The position numbers and the translations under genes are program-made. Of a DNA stretch of 64,000 nucleotides, positions 47,324 through 59,297 are shown in pieces. Within the stretch, counting starts at the first letter, position 1. Each line of letters begins with the position of its first letter. The stretch is from contig CM041465.1 in assembly GCA_023213395.1 (NCBI GenBank), positions 98,773,741 to 98,837,740 of the forward strand, in the 5' to 3' direction. The notes under the pieces are model-generated. The model worked only from the letters and a program-made list of their open reading frames with translations. It was not told the DNA's origin and made no database searches. The DNA is from Cycas panzhihuaensis (Eukaryota; Cycadophyta).

Positions 47324-49500
47324 CATATGACCAGTTTCACCCTGCTGACTTTCATCCTTCCGCTTATGCAGTAGAAGATCCGGCTCCTCACGAGACTCAC
47401 CATCCTACGAGTGAGCCTTATGAGGAGCGTTCTGAGGGATCCCCGACATTCGAGATCCCGTCAACCTCGTATAGCTACGAAGATGCCCCTCCCGCCGACG
47501 CGGTCGAAGCACTCAGTGAGTACTTTCGAGCAACTCGCCACCAACCGCATCCTAGGTGGTTTGAAGAAATGTTGCGCAATGTAACATCTTCTTCATCCAT
47601 ACCTGCACCTCATACAACGAATGATGCTTCTGCCCGCGTACACTCGTCCTACGTCGTGTCTATCCTGGCTCCCAGGGTAAGCGTTGCGCCGCCTACCTCT
47701 AGCCGTGGTCCTGCTTCTTCAGGATCCGTTCGTGGCATGTCCTTTTCCCAACTTGGGGTTAGCATGCTGTTTCTGAGTCAAACGAATGTGCCGCCTTCGA
47801 ACGTGGCGCATACATTTTCTAGTACGTCTTGAGGCCCTACTAGTGCTGCTACTATCAACTATGTAGGACCCACTCCTACGTACATTCAAAACCCTACTGG
47901 TGGTCCTTCCCTTTACGTGCCCCCAAGTTACACGTCTCAACCTTGGGGGCAGGGTAGAGGAAACCATCTTCCTGCTTATGGGGTGGACCCGTTGCACCCA
48001 TATGGAGTTGCGCCACCTACAGGTGGCCCATATGGGCAAAACCTGGTCCCTTAACCTTCATTTCCGCCATCTACCACAACTCCCATCGTCGCGTCTTCGC
48101 AAGGGAACATACCTCCCTTCTAAGGTATTTACCTGTAACCCCCTTTCCAACAAGGGGCATTCCCCCAAGAAGGGATGGGCTTACCACCCCCATCCATTCC
48201 TGTTCCTTTACTGGTCGTCGATCCGTTGGCCCATGTAAGGACACGTCCTTTCATGGACTATATGTCAACGCCGTTATTTGTTAAGGCACTAAGGACTAAC
48301 CTGCCGCCTCACCCTCCTGAAGTTCCCAAATTCGACGGAACTTCGTCACAAGACCCAACAGAGCACGTACGTAGTTTCTCTATGGCATGCATCGATTATT
48401 GGGCTTACGACCATATTCTGATGAAGCTATTTTCGCGATCCTTGTAGGGCGACGCCCTCAAGTGGTTTTACCGTCTCCCTGCTCATTTGATTTCTTCGTT
48501 CCAGTAATTGATGGACGAGTTCGTCAACTATTTTGACGTAGCCCGTCCATTTGAAAGCGAGATGAAAGCACTTCTGTCACTTAAACAAGGTCACGACGAA
48601 ATGAATCATGACTTTGTGCGATGCTTTCATGATCTCCTTCACTCTACCAAGGCCACGTTGCCTGAAGAGTTGAAGCAAGATCTCTTCGTCAATGCACTTC
48701 ATCCCGAAGTGCATGTGGAAGTCCTTAAGATGGGGGCAACCACATGTGACTCCGCGATTACGAGGTGCTTGGCATTGGAGGCCATTGAGATCCAAGCTGG
48801 ACTTAAGAAACCTCCTAAGCCCTCACAACGTCATGAGGCGCCTCCCCCAGTAAAGGAAACCAAACCTTCGCAGCCCGCTAGGCCCACCTCTCATCCGACT
48901 GAGAGGACCTTAGATCCTCTTACCTCTGTTATCCGCTCATTCGAGCACACGATGAAGGAGCTTAAACTCCAGCCTCCTTCATCGCCGACCTCCCATAAAC
49001 CAGTTTAGCAAGCTTCTCATGCGGTGCCCCCCAAAGTGGGTAACATCCAACCTTCTTGAGTAAGGAGGATCGATCCTCCCCTTGAGAAGAGGTGGTGTTC
49101 CATCCACGGGAAGTGTTTTCACGATGATTCTTGTTGTCGGGCATAGCACCCACGCGACGCCCCGCCACACGAATCATCCCCTATACGGGCATCGAGGCCT
49201 AACCTCGATCAACCCGTTCATAGAGACTCGTTCCCCAAACATGGGGAACGCGGTCGTGATATTCAGCAAAGGAACAATCGAAATCGGGATAGATCCCCCG
49301 ATTCTCACCCTTCGCATGGTAGAGGGAAGGGTGTGCGAAGACCATCTTCCCTTGGCTCCCCACTGTCGTGCTCCATCACCTTCGCAGTCCCGTAACAAGG
49401 GAAAGAAGGTGATCCAAATGCTCGAGACCACTCCCCTTTACGCGTTGACCCGGTCTCAAGTCGTAAAGGAGGCAACAGGCACCTCTGCGTCTACCTCGTA
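47324..49500 (+). pseudogene. Giant gypsy gag, 3' part
   Basis: One reading frame is followed for about 2.1 kb, with a proline/serine-rich N-terminal half. The Gag core starts VPKFDGTSSQDPTEHVRSF near 48325, with GDALKWFYRLP near 48450. The C-terminal half has coiled segments and a C-x2-H-G-x-C-F-H-x4-C cluster (CSIHGKCFHDDSC) near 49094-49132, which replaces the usual knuckle in this gypsy group. About ten in-frame stops interrupt it, mostly where relatives would have Gln or Arg, and few frameshifts. Confidence 0.82.
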
Positions 49501-49880
49501 ACTTGATCCCCCTCCGGAAGCCATTCCTCTGGGGATTCTCGTGCTTCCCAAGAGTATTCCCGTCCACCCCGGTAGATTCGACTTTAGGAGAGCCCTTACC
49601 CAACCCACAGCGAGGGGTAAGCCCTTCTCCGTAGTCGAAGAGCTTCTCATCGTGGCTGTCGAGATGTCCATCATGGACATCTTGAGAAGTTGCCCCAAGC
49701 AGCGAACGCTCCTCTTGGAAGCTCTAGGATCGAATGACGCGTCCATTCATGCCTTGGGCACAACCCAAAGTTGTGAACCCGTCATCTCTTTCGATCCTAG
49801 AGATCTTCTCGTATTTAGTGGAAGGGAACGCCAATGGAACTTCCCTTTCACCATTACTATAGATACTCCTGATTGCACGC

Positions 49881-50164
49881 TGTGAAGAACCATTGTGGAC
49901 AACGGTTCTTCCGTCAATGCCATGCCCTTGCATGTTATGCAAGAGCTTGGCATTTCTGCCTTGGAACCTGTTCCATGGCGTTGTCAGGGTTATGACGGTA
50001 GTGAGAAGACTCCCTTGGGATCTGTCTCGATACCTTTTACTCTCGAGGACAAGACTGTCGTTACTGACATCGTTGTCCTCGATGTTGACGTTGACTACAA
50101 CCTGCTTCTGGGTCAACCATGGCTTGACCAAATGGGAGCCGTGTGTTCCACCCGTTGGGGGTAA
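49881..50164 (+). pseudogene. Giant gypsy aspartic protease
   Basis: The frame contains VDNGSSVNAMPLHVMQELGI, the protease active site in the D-N-G-S form found in this gypsy group, with the catalytic aspartate kept. GYDGSEKTPLGSV and LDVDVDYNLLLGQPWL follow, corresponding to the flap and the C-terminal LLGRPWL motif. It appears complete, but is separated from gag and RT by frame changes. Confidence 0.85.
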
Positions 50165-50942
50165 CTTAAATTTATCCATAACGGGAAAATGAAAGTTATC
50201 TCCCGCGAGTGATCGCTCGCCAAACAAGCTAGGCCTTTTGCTCAAGCAAGCCATGGCCATACGAAGGGAAATAAACGCCCTTCCGATCATGTCTTGGCTT
50301 GCTCCATTGGAATCCCCGATTCCTTTTACCGTGAAGAAGATCTCATATCTTCTTCTCCTGATTTGACGCGTTTCGCCCCCATTGGTATCGGGAGCTATGG
50401 GTATCTCGCCATGTTTGACGATGACGGGTCTGATAGCAAGGATGAGGATCGTCCTCATCCAGTTTTGTTCCTCCGCACTAGCGTGGGACGTCCTCCTAGT
50501 CCTAAGTTTCCTCCTAGGATCCCTTTTGTTATAGAGCCTAGTCATTTTCACATGTCACATGACATTGCGCATGTTGATCATCATGTTCCTGGCTCTTCCA
50601 TCTCATCACCTCCCGTAGGTGATGATGTTGAGAGTTTCCCTCTTGCTTTTTACGAGGGACCTCTCATTAACTCTCCTTTAGAGTCCCTCGGGGATGATGG
50701 GTAGCTTTCAGGCCATACCAGTCCTACCGCTCCCATGCTATCCCGCGCCTCGTCCATTCGAAGTCAGGTCATCCATGGGATGGACTACTTCGAAGACGAT
50801 GAACTTTCTTTGGAACACTTAGCAGGTTCCATGCCTAGTTTGCCTCCTGGTCACCACAAGCTTGGCCACCAGAAGGTCTTAACGATTGGGTCCACATTAG
50901 CCGACCCAATCCCTTCTTTCGTTTCCTCTCTTCCGGTCGATC

Positions 50943-52460
50943 TTGCCCCTCCATTTCAAGGAGGGGAATGCTATGTGCATGGGGGCAACTCAGGACATAG
51001 TCCTTGCCCCAGACAAGATCATCAAGGTAGGAGCGGAATGTACTCTTGACGAAGTGAAGGAATACTCCCTTCTGTTCCAGGAATTCCGCGATGTATTTGC
51101 GTGGGACTACTCGGATATGAAGGGTATTAACCCCTCCATCGTCATGCATAACCTTACGACCATTTCTGACGCTCGTCCAGTGCGTCAGAAGCAGCGTCCC
51201 CTTTACCCGAAGCTTTTAGCTGCTGTTAAGATGGAGGTTGAGAAGCTTCTGGACGCAGGACTTGTTTCTTCCATTGATTACCTTAGGTGGGTATCGAATA
51301 TCATTCCCGTTGCTAAGAAGAACGGGACCATTCTTATTTGTGTCGATTTTTGTGACATAAACAATGCTTGTCCTAAGGACAACTTTCCTCTTCCCTTCAT
51401 TGATCAAATAATTGATCGTACAACTGGATTCGAAGTAATGTCCTTAATGGACAGCTTCTTCGGCTATAACCAAATTCAGATTTTTCCTGAAGACTACCAC
51501 AAGACGGCCTTCACTACGCCATGGGGTACCTTTGCCTACAAGGCAATGCCCTTTGGTCTTAAGAATGCACGGGCTACTTATCAAAGAGCCATGCATTTTA
51601 TCTTTCACGACCTCATCAACAATACGTTGGAGGTTCTCATGGACGATATGATGGGCCTTTCGCGTACCAGAGCCTATCATCCCTCCGACTTGCGCGCCAT
51701 CTTCACAAGATGCCACAAGTATCACGTTAGTCTAAACCCGTTGAAATGTGTATTTGCCGTCACTTCAGGCAAACTCTTGGGTTTCCTCATGTCCTAACAA
51801 GGAATCCAAATTGACCCGAAAAAAGTCAAGGCAATCCTTGACATGTTACCACCTAGAACCCAACGACAAATTAAGTCGTTTCTTGGCAGACTTAGTTTTC
51901 TGAGGCATTTCTTGGCAAATTTCGCCATAAACGCCAAGCCTCTTACGAACCTATTGAAGAAAGGAGCCCTTTTTGTTTGGTCAGATAAGACCCAAAAGGC
52001 CTTTGTAGGACTTAAGGAAGCTCTCGTTTCTGCCCCTACACTGGTGCCCCCTCACTTTGATAGGCCCTTCATTCTATACACCTCAAGAATGCAGACGAAT
52101 CCACAGGCGTAATGCTGCCGGGAGGACGATTCGGGAACCCAGAGGGCTATTTATTTCATCAGCACTCTCGGCTGCCGAATTAAACTATCCCCAGAAAGGA
52201 ATGCCTCTCCTTGGTCCACGCGACCAAGAAGTTTAGGCATTACTTGCTCGGTAATACAACCAAGGTGATCGTTCAATCCGATCCCTTGCGTTACTTACTT
52301 ACTCGTTCAGACTTGACGGGTAGGGCAGGTCGTTGGGCCATCCTGCTTCAAGAGTTCGACTTACAAGTTATTAACAGGAAGTCGAAGAAGGGAATGGTAG
52401 TAGCAGAGCAATTAGTCGATGCTGCCATTCCCAACGCGAGCGGCGTTCCTGTCGATGACT
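50943..52460 (+). pseudogene. Giant gypsy reverse transcriptase and RNase H
   Basis: RT: RQKQRPLYPKLLAAVKMEVEKLL at ~51180, then SNIIPVAKKNGTI. The first aspartate lies in LMDSFFGYNQI, then MPFGLKNARATYQRAM. The box is LMDDMMG (family YVDDM), so both aspartates remain but tyrosine is methionine. A stop follows KLLGFLMS; the thumb continues with IKSFLGRLSFLRHFL. RNase H starts near 52050 where YTS is followed by a changed active-site segment. It continues AELNYP near 52180 and, in another frame, KKFRHYLLGNTTKVIVQSD at 52220-52280. Confidence 0.88.
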
Positions 52461-52639
52461 CTTTCCCGGACGAGTCTATCATGACTGTCCATGATGCTTC
52501 TCCTTACCCACTTGCCGACAGTGAGTGGTATCGTGACATTGTGCAATATCTGTCTCAGCAAGAATATCGCCCTGAAGGCAGTAACAAGGTTAGGTCACGT
52601 ATCTGCGCCACTGCTAGGCAACACTTCCTCGTGGATGAA

Positions 52640-53770
52640 GTGTTATACAAGAGATCCTTTGATGGGATCCTACTTTGCTGCGTCGCTCCTAACGAAGCGG
52701 ACTAAATACTCCGCGAATGCCACCATGGCATTTGTGGGGGCCACTTTAAAGGCTAATCCATGGCCTAAAGGATCCTCCACATGGGTTATTATTCGCCGTC
52801 CTTGTTCAAGGATGCCGACGCCTGTGCCCTTAGATGTCGGCGATGTCAGGAGCATGCCAATGTCTCTCACGTACCTTCCGAGGCGTTGCACCCTATCGTG
52901 TCTCCGTGGCCCTTTTCTCAATGGGGGTTAGACCTCATTGGGGCTATATCGCCACCATCTTCCGTACAATATAAATATATCTTAACTGCTACCGAATACT
53001 TCACTAAATGGGCAGAGGCAATCCCCCTATCCACTACCCCTGGCAAGATGATAGTCACCTTCATCTACCAGCATATTATCTGTCATTTTGGGATTCCAGA
53101 TGTCTTAATTACAGATAATGGAACTTCCTTCTGTAATAAGGAAATGGACGAATTGTGTGAGAAATTTAAAATCTCGCATAAGATGTCATCCCCTTATTAC
53201 CCCCAAGCAAATGGGCAAGTTGAATCTTTCAACAAAATGCTCGTCGGCATTTTAAAGAAAACTGTCGCCCAGTCTCAAAGAGACTGGCACATCCAACTCC
53301 CTTCCGCCCTGTGGGCTTATCACACTTCCATCCGCATGGCTACTGGAATGACCCCATTCTCGTTAGTCTACAGAACCGAGGCAATACTCCCACTGGAAGT
53401 GGAGATCCCCTCTCTTCGGGTTTCCCTTCGAGGCCTCATTGATGAGGAGTCTATTCGCCAGGCTCGCCTCCTAGACCTCGAAGCCCTGGATGAGAGGTGC
53501 TTAACGGCTTATCAAGCGAACCTCGCTTCGAAAGCCCGCTTACAAAGGACACACGACAAACGTCTTCGTGCTCGTCCTTTGTGCCCCGGGGACCACGTCC
53601 TCAAATTGGAGTATCTTTACGACCGCTTGGCCAAATTTGGGCCCAAATGGGTAGGCCCCTTCATCATTCTCGAAAGCCTCGATAATGGCGCATACAGGAT
53701 CGCCACCTTGGAAGGCTTAGAATTTGAAAAAATGGTCAACGGAAAGTTCCTTAAGAAGTTTTACGCGTGA
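52640..53770 (+). CDS. Giant gypsy integrase (largely open)
   Basis: The 329-codon frame from 52781 is the longest open retroelement frame here. Catalytic residues are intact: D in SQWGLDLIGAI, D in LITDNGTSFCN, and E in PYYPQANGQVESFNK (D,D-35-E). The C-terminal part has the LRARPLCPGDHVLK and GPKWVGPFIIL blocks, but no chromodomain. The zinc-binding H2C2 region at 52690-52850 is present, though partly in another frame (HHGICGGHF, then ALRCRRCQEH). The frame could be translated only as part of a polyprotein, and upstream pol is broken. Confidence 0.88.
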
Positions 53771-54643
53771 TCTTTCTACTCTTTTTCTCCGCCATGCTCC
53801 GAAACGATCCTAAACTACCATTTTAAATTGTTCCCATTCCTCCCAGCCACGGGTAGAACGACAATTTAAGATGGATTTTCGCTTTGTCTTCCAGTTCCTC
53901 TCGCGGAACCCGCGTTCCCGTATCCTCTCAGGAACCTTTTTCCTCCTATTTGGGCATTCCCCGATTAGGACGATGCTGTGGAGTATCATCACTCCCTTCT
54001 CCTGCCTGTTGTTTCCTTTACATATTCCGCTATGCTCCCCCATGGACGTGTATGTCGCTCTGTTTCTAACCTCACACCTCTCGATCACCTCTGCTTACGG
54101 TGGACGTGTGTGCCCCTGTTAGACATATAGCCATACATGGAAGGAAACACATGCATATTACAACAAAATACTTACAACAAAATATATTTACATATTTATG
54201 TTTACAACATACAAAAATATTCATCTACAAAAGTAAATCATACATGCTATCGCTATTATACATGATACACACCATTTCATGTCAAAATGGGGTTCCAATT
54301 ACCCCGTATATATATATATCAAAAATGTCATGGTACATCATGCATGTGGGAAGTCGGGATCCTTGTAGGAGGGGTACAATCATGTGAGCCTACATATGAC
54401 CCCCTAGAGGCCTGCGCTTTCCCGTCAAAACCATATATATACACATCTCATCTACTACTACTGTCCTGATCTTGGGGTACCATCTCCTGGTATGTGTGAT
54501 CCCTCTCCTGGGGACCACATCCCTCCGAGGCTCCTCCTAGGCCTCCACGAGCTGCCTGCCTCGCTCCCCTCGTCCCGAGGTCATCTCGGGGTCGTAGCCA
54601 CTGTGTGTGTGTGAGTCCAGCTCCTACTCAACCTCGAGACCAT
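53771..54643. other. Spacer between integrase and antisense gene
   Basis: No coding similarity recognised on either strand. It includes AT-rich sequence with short TA tracts near 54300-54320. Confidence 0.45.
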
Positions 54644-56410
54644 CTACGCCACTAGCTGATCGCATCGAGCCTGGATACAATCCCTCTCTCCCTGGAGTCC
54701 GTCCTCCATACTCCGGAACTTCTCCTCTGTCGTCTTGAGGCGCTCCTCTAGTACTGCTATGCGGATCTTGCTCTCCACATCTCCTCCTGGTCCACCTCGA
54801 GCCTCTAAGGCCTGGACTTGTCCGCACAGCTCGTCCCGCTCGCCCCTGGCTATGTCGAGATCTCGCTGCAGCTGCCCTCGGAATGCCATGTGTTCATGGG
54901 ACTCTACAGCCCAGATGTCTCTCACCCTCGCTAGTGGGGCAAACGCCTGCGTGTGGGCTCCTGCCGACCTGGGCGCATCCTCCACCTGGATGGGCGGTTG
55001 CCCCTCTGCGTAGACCTGAGGGAACATCTCCCTCACTATGGCCTCCACCAGTCTCTGGACCTCTACTACACCTGTCAATGTAACATGCCGTGTGTCAGTG
55101 TATATCTTCACTGCATACCATAATAAAATGAAATCAAGTGTCTATCTAGGTGTCGAATGACTAAGGGAATTGTTAGGTCTCACCTGCCATGGTCGTAGGC
55201 CCCTCTACTCGAGCGACATCCTCGTCTCTTGGCTGTCCGCCAGCTGCAGGTACCTCATCCTCAGGTACCTCCTCTACCTCAACCTCGCTCCTAGCAAGGA
55301 TTGGCTCGACCCTTGCCTCTCCGGATCTCCTCATGATCCGCAGTCTATGACCCATGGTCTCTAGCACCCTACTCGCCTCAGCGGCTCCTGATGGGCCTGC
55401 CCCTCCTCCGGTAGTCCCGGATGGTCCTGCTGCTCTTCCTGTCGACCGTGATGGACCTGCCTCTCCTGCAGGTCGTGATGGGCTAGCCTCATCTCCCCCA
55501 TCATCACCGTCGTTGCCGCTATCACCGTCGTTGTCATCGTCATCATCATCGTCGATGGGTGCTCCTGCTCCGCCCGCTCTATCGTCATTCTCCCACCTCA
55601 CTGCTCTGTATGGCTCTGCTGTATAGTCTGTCAGAGTGAGGAGGTCGAGTGATGTCACATTGACCGACCGACGGACATGGGCTTGGTCCTCTGTCCGTCG
55701 GAGCCGCATCTGCCACCTGTGGACCATCGGGGCCCACTCTGCTATGGGGTATGGCCCCTCACTGTGCCACCGCAAAGTGGTCAAAAAAGACCGGCAACAG
55801 CGGTGTCTTTGTAAGAGAATCCTCCTCTGCCAAACCTCCGGATGGTGTCTAGCTGGGCGACGAGGTTCGCCGCAACTAGAGTGGCCCAATCCATCCTCTC
55901 GTCGACCTCGCACCAGTGCGCTGCATCCACCCAACCTCTAGGGATCTCCCTGTAGTTCTGTTTCTGGGAAATCTGGAACAGAATGCATAGTACTATTAAC
56001 TTCCTCACCCGAGGAATCCTGGACATGAGCATAGTCTAGAGGGGAGCTCCCCTCCGCTCCCACCTGTCGGTCCCTGTGAGGAACTGGGCTGCCTCCCTGT
56101 GTGCTGCCTCGGTGCTAGGCAGCGCTCCCAGCCTCACTGGCCTCCCTGTCGCTGGAACCCAGAGAATCCGCCTGATATCCCCTGGGGTAATAGTGACATC
56201 ACCTATCTGAGGCAGGTAAAATACATGCCTCCTCCTGTCCTAGTGCGACACGATGTCAACCAGAAGCCTCTGGTCTGACGCAAACTAGGGGGTCTTGAGG
56301 GCCTTGTATAGGCCACACCTCTTCAGAGTCACCTTGTCCTCTTGGGACGCCATCTCCATGTAGCTCGATTCGGCATCGACGCGTTCATGATTATCCACCG
56401 CGGTAACTGC
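54644..56410 (-). pseudogene. Antisense, spliced gene with plant-mobile-domain-like start and coiled coil
   Basis: Read on the minus strand from 56410, a segment RRRHVFYLPQIGDVTITPGD lies near 56240-56195. It matches the opening of plant mobile domain (PMD/MAIN-like) proteins, known as a FHLP-x-GE-x-T-(I/V)-T-L-x-D block. RIPRVRKLIVLCILFQIS, IPRGWVDAAHWCEVDERMDW and, after a shift, EWAPMVHRWQMRLRRTEDQ follow. Next come an Asp-rich run at ~55540-55580, a Pro/Gly/Ser linker, and, after a 112-nt intron, a coiled coil (LEERLKTTEEKFRSMEDGL). At least three changes break the N-terminal part. Such antisense frames between integrase and 3' LTR are known in some gypsy elements (for example maize Grande). 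Function unknown. Confidence 0.6.
55072..55183 (-). other. Predicted 112-nt intron of the antisense gene
   Basis: Minus-strand donor GCAG|GTGAGA and acceptor TTGACAG|GTGTAG. Without the intron the upstream frame ends after AGET. With it removed the codon phases match and the upstream frame enters the coiled-coil frame with no stop. Confidence 0.65.
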
Positions 56411-57616
56411 CTACAATCATCAAAAGTCAGTCAAGGTCAGCCTCCTAGTAGTCATCTAGGCTCCTAGCTCTCTTTCTAATTTTTCTTTCTAATTTTGGGG
56501 GTTGTTTGGCCTTTTTTTTTTTGGTTTTACGGCTTTACTGCGTATCGCTCAGTTGGCGGATGCAGCTAAATCTGGAGTGGGTCCCATGGCGATCGCTTTC
56601 CTATAGCGATCCCGCAGCCAAGATCGCGGTGCTGCGATCTTGGCCGTGGTACGAACGGTAACCCCCCTAAAAATGGGGGTTTCAGCCCAGAAAATCCCAA
56701 AATTTTTTGTGGTCGACCCCCGTGGGGCCCACCGGGATAAGGGCTCCCTAATGCCCAGGTCCCCGCCTCTTTCTGGGTTGAATTCAGACTCCGAGAGGCA
56801 TCCAATTGCCCATAAGGGGCATAAAAAATGCATAAAATTAATTAGAAAGCATTAGACTTTGAACTTTGAAATGGGGAAGGTTTTGCGAGATCCACTCATT
56901 GGGTCTGGCCTGACCGTCGCCATCTCGTCTCGCTGGTTATAACGGCTGTCACTATGCTCAGATCCAACAGTCAGATCGTCTCCTGCGTGCCTCTGAAGTT
57001 GGGTAGTGCCCCGCATCGTAAGGGAATGGCTCTGGTTTCATACGAGAGCCCGTGAAAATGAATCTGATTTTCATTCGTTTTCCTTATATAGGTGGAGGCC
57101 CTGTGGGCATTTCTTCCATTTCTGACTTCACAATAGTCATTGGGACCGTCCTATTTCCCTGGTAGTCTTTGCCTTCTGGCCCTGTCGCCCATTATGCTCT
57201 ATTGATGCCTTTTTTGCCCTCCCTTGTAAGGGCATTTATGGTGCCTCATTATCGCACTTTTGTCAGGGCCCTTTTGCATCGTTTTGCGTGCTACTCCCGT
57301 GCATGCTCGAGTTTATACTTGTTTGGCTCTTTTTACCACCCTGGACTCATTTCCGCAACCCTTTTTTGCCCTTGGGGTCCCCAAAGGAAATGCTCCCCCG
57401 TCTGGGGGCATGTTTTGCTTTCCAAAGCAACCTTTGGCGCTCCAAGGCGTCTTTTCTCCACCTACTCTCAGCCAGTGGCCGGATTGCTCGCTCTCATTTT
57501 TGGGTAACCTCATTGCTAGGTCCTCCTACCCTTCTCGACCACCTTTTTCCCTACTATTTGAGTCTTTCTTTTACTTTCATTACTATGTGTTTGCTACCAG
57601 AGCTTAGTATTTAGGC
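56411..57616. other. Spacer between antisense gene and second RNase H
   Basis: No domain recognised. It contains a stem-loop-prone stretch ACCCCCCTAAAAATGGGGGT at about 56659-56678, and would hold the promoter and first exon of the antisense gene if that model is right. Confidence 0.4.
57082..57092 (-). promoter_or_regulatory. Candidate TATA box of the antisense gene
   Basis: CCTATATAAGG on the minus strand, about 670 bp upstream of the 3' splice-site-like TTGTAG|GCAG at 56416 where the antisense coding part begins. A first exon and donor were not identified. The site is near-palindromic, so it could also serve the plus strand, where the second RNase H lies ~525 bp downstream. Confidence 0.35.
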
Positions 57617-58087
57617 ATGTCCCTTCTCGTTTTTGCCGATGGCGGAAGTTGTGGCAACCCCGAACCTTCCGCCGTTGCGTGGATTCTTCGCAGCCCCTCC
57701 GGACACGATTTCTTGTGTTCTAGGGTCTTTCTTCCCGAGGCAACCAATAACAAGGCCGAGTACACGACCGTTATTAAAGCCCTTACTGATGCTCTCCGTT
57801 TCCATCGCAGGTCTATCGTGTTGTTTTGCGATTCTCAGGTCATGGTGTCCCATCTCACCCAGGTCTACCAGGTGCGATGCCCTCACATGAGAGCCCTCGT
57901 GTCTGCTGCCAGGTCTCTTCTAGCTTGTTTCTCGTAAGTGGATAATCAGCATATCCCTAGGCACCTCAATGTTGAGGCCAACAGCCTCGTCCGCCTCATC
58001 CTTGAGTGTCACCTTCCTCTTCTAGACAACCACCTCCGAGGCTTGCCTGGCCAGCCCGTGCCCAAGTCTCTGGTTGTTGTTAGTTAG
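57617..58087 (+). pseudogene. Second (archaeal-type) RNase H of the giant gypsy
   Basis: Starts MSLLVFADGGSCGNP with the first catalytic aspartate. The glutamate is in ATNNKAEYTTVIKAL and the next aspartate in VLFCDSQVMVSHLT. After a single stop at 57936-57938 it continues in frame as HIPRHLNVEANSLVRLIL, where the family's final aspartate (A-D-x-L-A) is asparagine. This is the RNase HI type with the NNxAEY signature that Tat-group plant gypsy elements acquired as an extra domain. Here it has its own ATG and lies far downstream of integrase, beyond the antisense gene. Confidence 0.78.
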
Positions 58088-58304
58088 ATGTACTTGCTCT
58101 ATTTCCTAGATGCCCTCCTACTTCACGTTACACTTCGGCAATGGAGGCATCCCCTTTTACTTGCTTATTTCATTTATAGGTCGATGTTAGATGACGCATA
58201 GGCAGCCCCTACATTGTCCTTGTCTATGTCTCCCTTGTCCACGTGTTCCGCCACGACACTCGCCTATGCCCTTGGTTCATGTGCATTTTTTATTATTGCT
58301 TATA

Positions 58305-58640
<336 letters not shown>

Positions 58641-58886
58641 TATATTTTTGGTAAGATAAAATGAATTTATAGTGGGTTTGAACAGGGTCCCACAACCTAA
58701 TACATCGGGGAGCCTTGAGCTACCAAGGGATATTTGACCGTGACATCCCCACGGTCTAGGCCAGAAAGCTATCTGCCGGGACAAGCCCCACGGCTAGCTG
58801 TTGCGAATCATATCCTTATCTATCAGAACCATAAGATCCCTAGGGAAATCACTCTTCCACACTTGACCTTCCCGATGCCTTGCCCC

Positions 58887-59297
58887 CTAATTTGCCAAGA
58901 AGTCCGCTGGTTTGTTTCCTTCTCTGCAGGTATGCCTTATGCGAACATCAACCAGTCCCTTCATGAGCTCTTTGGCGTCATTGAAAAGGGCCTGGAATCT
59001 CCAATCTGGGAGAGCCTCACCTTTTAATGTCTTTATCACCACCTCTGAATTCCCCTCTAATACCAGACGTTGAAGGTTCTCATCAACTGCTAGGTCAAGC
59101 GCCTTGAACATGGCTTGCATTTCCGCATAGTGGTTTGTCTGACATTCATAGTAATCCGTGAATGCCCAGATGGGGAGCGAGCTATCCTGCAGATACCCCG
59201 CTGACTTCCCGGATTCCTTTAGCGCCCCATCAAAATTAACTTTGCTCCATGTCTCGTCGGAGGTCGCCAACTCTGATTCTGGTCCTTGCAGCTTCAA
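58887..59297 (-). pseudogene. LINE RNase H
   Basis: The frame shows the first aspartate in KVNFDGALKESG, the glutamate in HYAEMQAMFKALDLA, and REGNKPADFLAN with the last aspartate. The middle catalytic aspartate (V-E-G-D-S) reads LEGNSEVV, so D is N. Plant L1 elements often carry this extra RNase H after RT. Confidence 0.85.

Noticed and set aside
49724-50551. Minus-strand 275-codon frame
   Set aside because: Lies opposite the protease region of the giant gypsy and has no recognisable motif. The plus strand has clear protease blocks.
55354-55941. Plus-strand Ser/Pro-rich frames
   Set aside because: Antisense shadows of the acid/Gly-rich part of the minus-strand gene, whose splice site and coiled coil are better supported.
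55982-56023. A second, 42-nt intron in the antisense gene (GTGAGG...TTCCAG)
   Set aside because: Shorter than plant introns normally are, and the frame is open through it.
57169-57614. Overlapping 108-115-codon frames with hydrophobic stretches
   Set aside because: Three frames of the same spacer are open by composition, no family signature, not conserved in any visible way.
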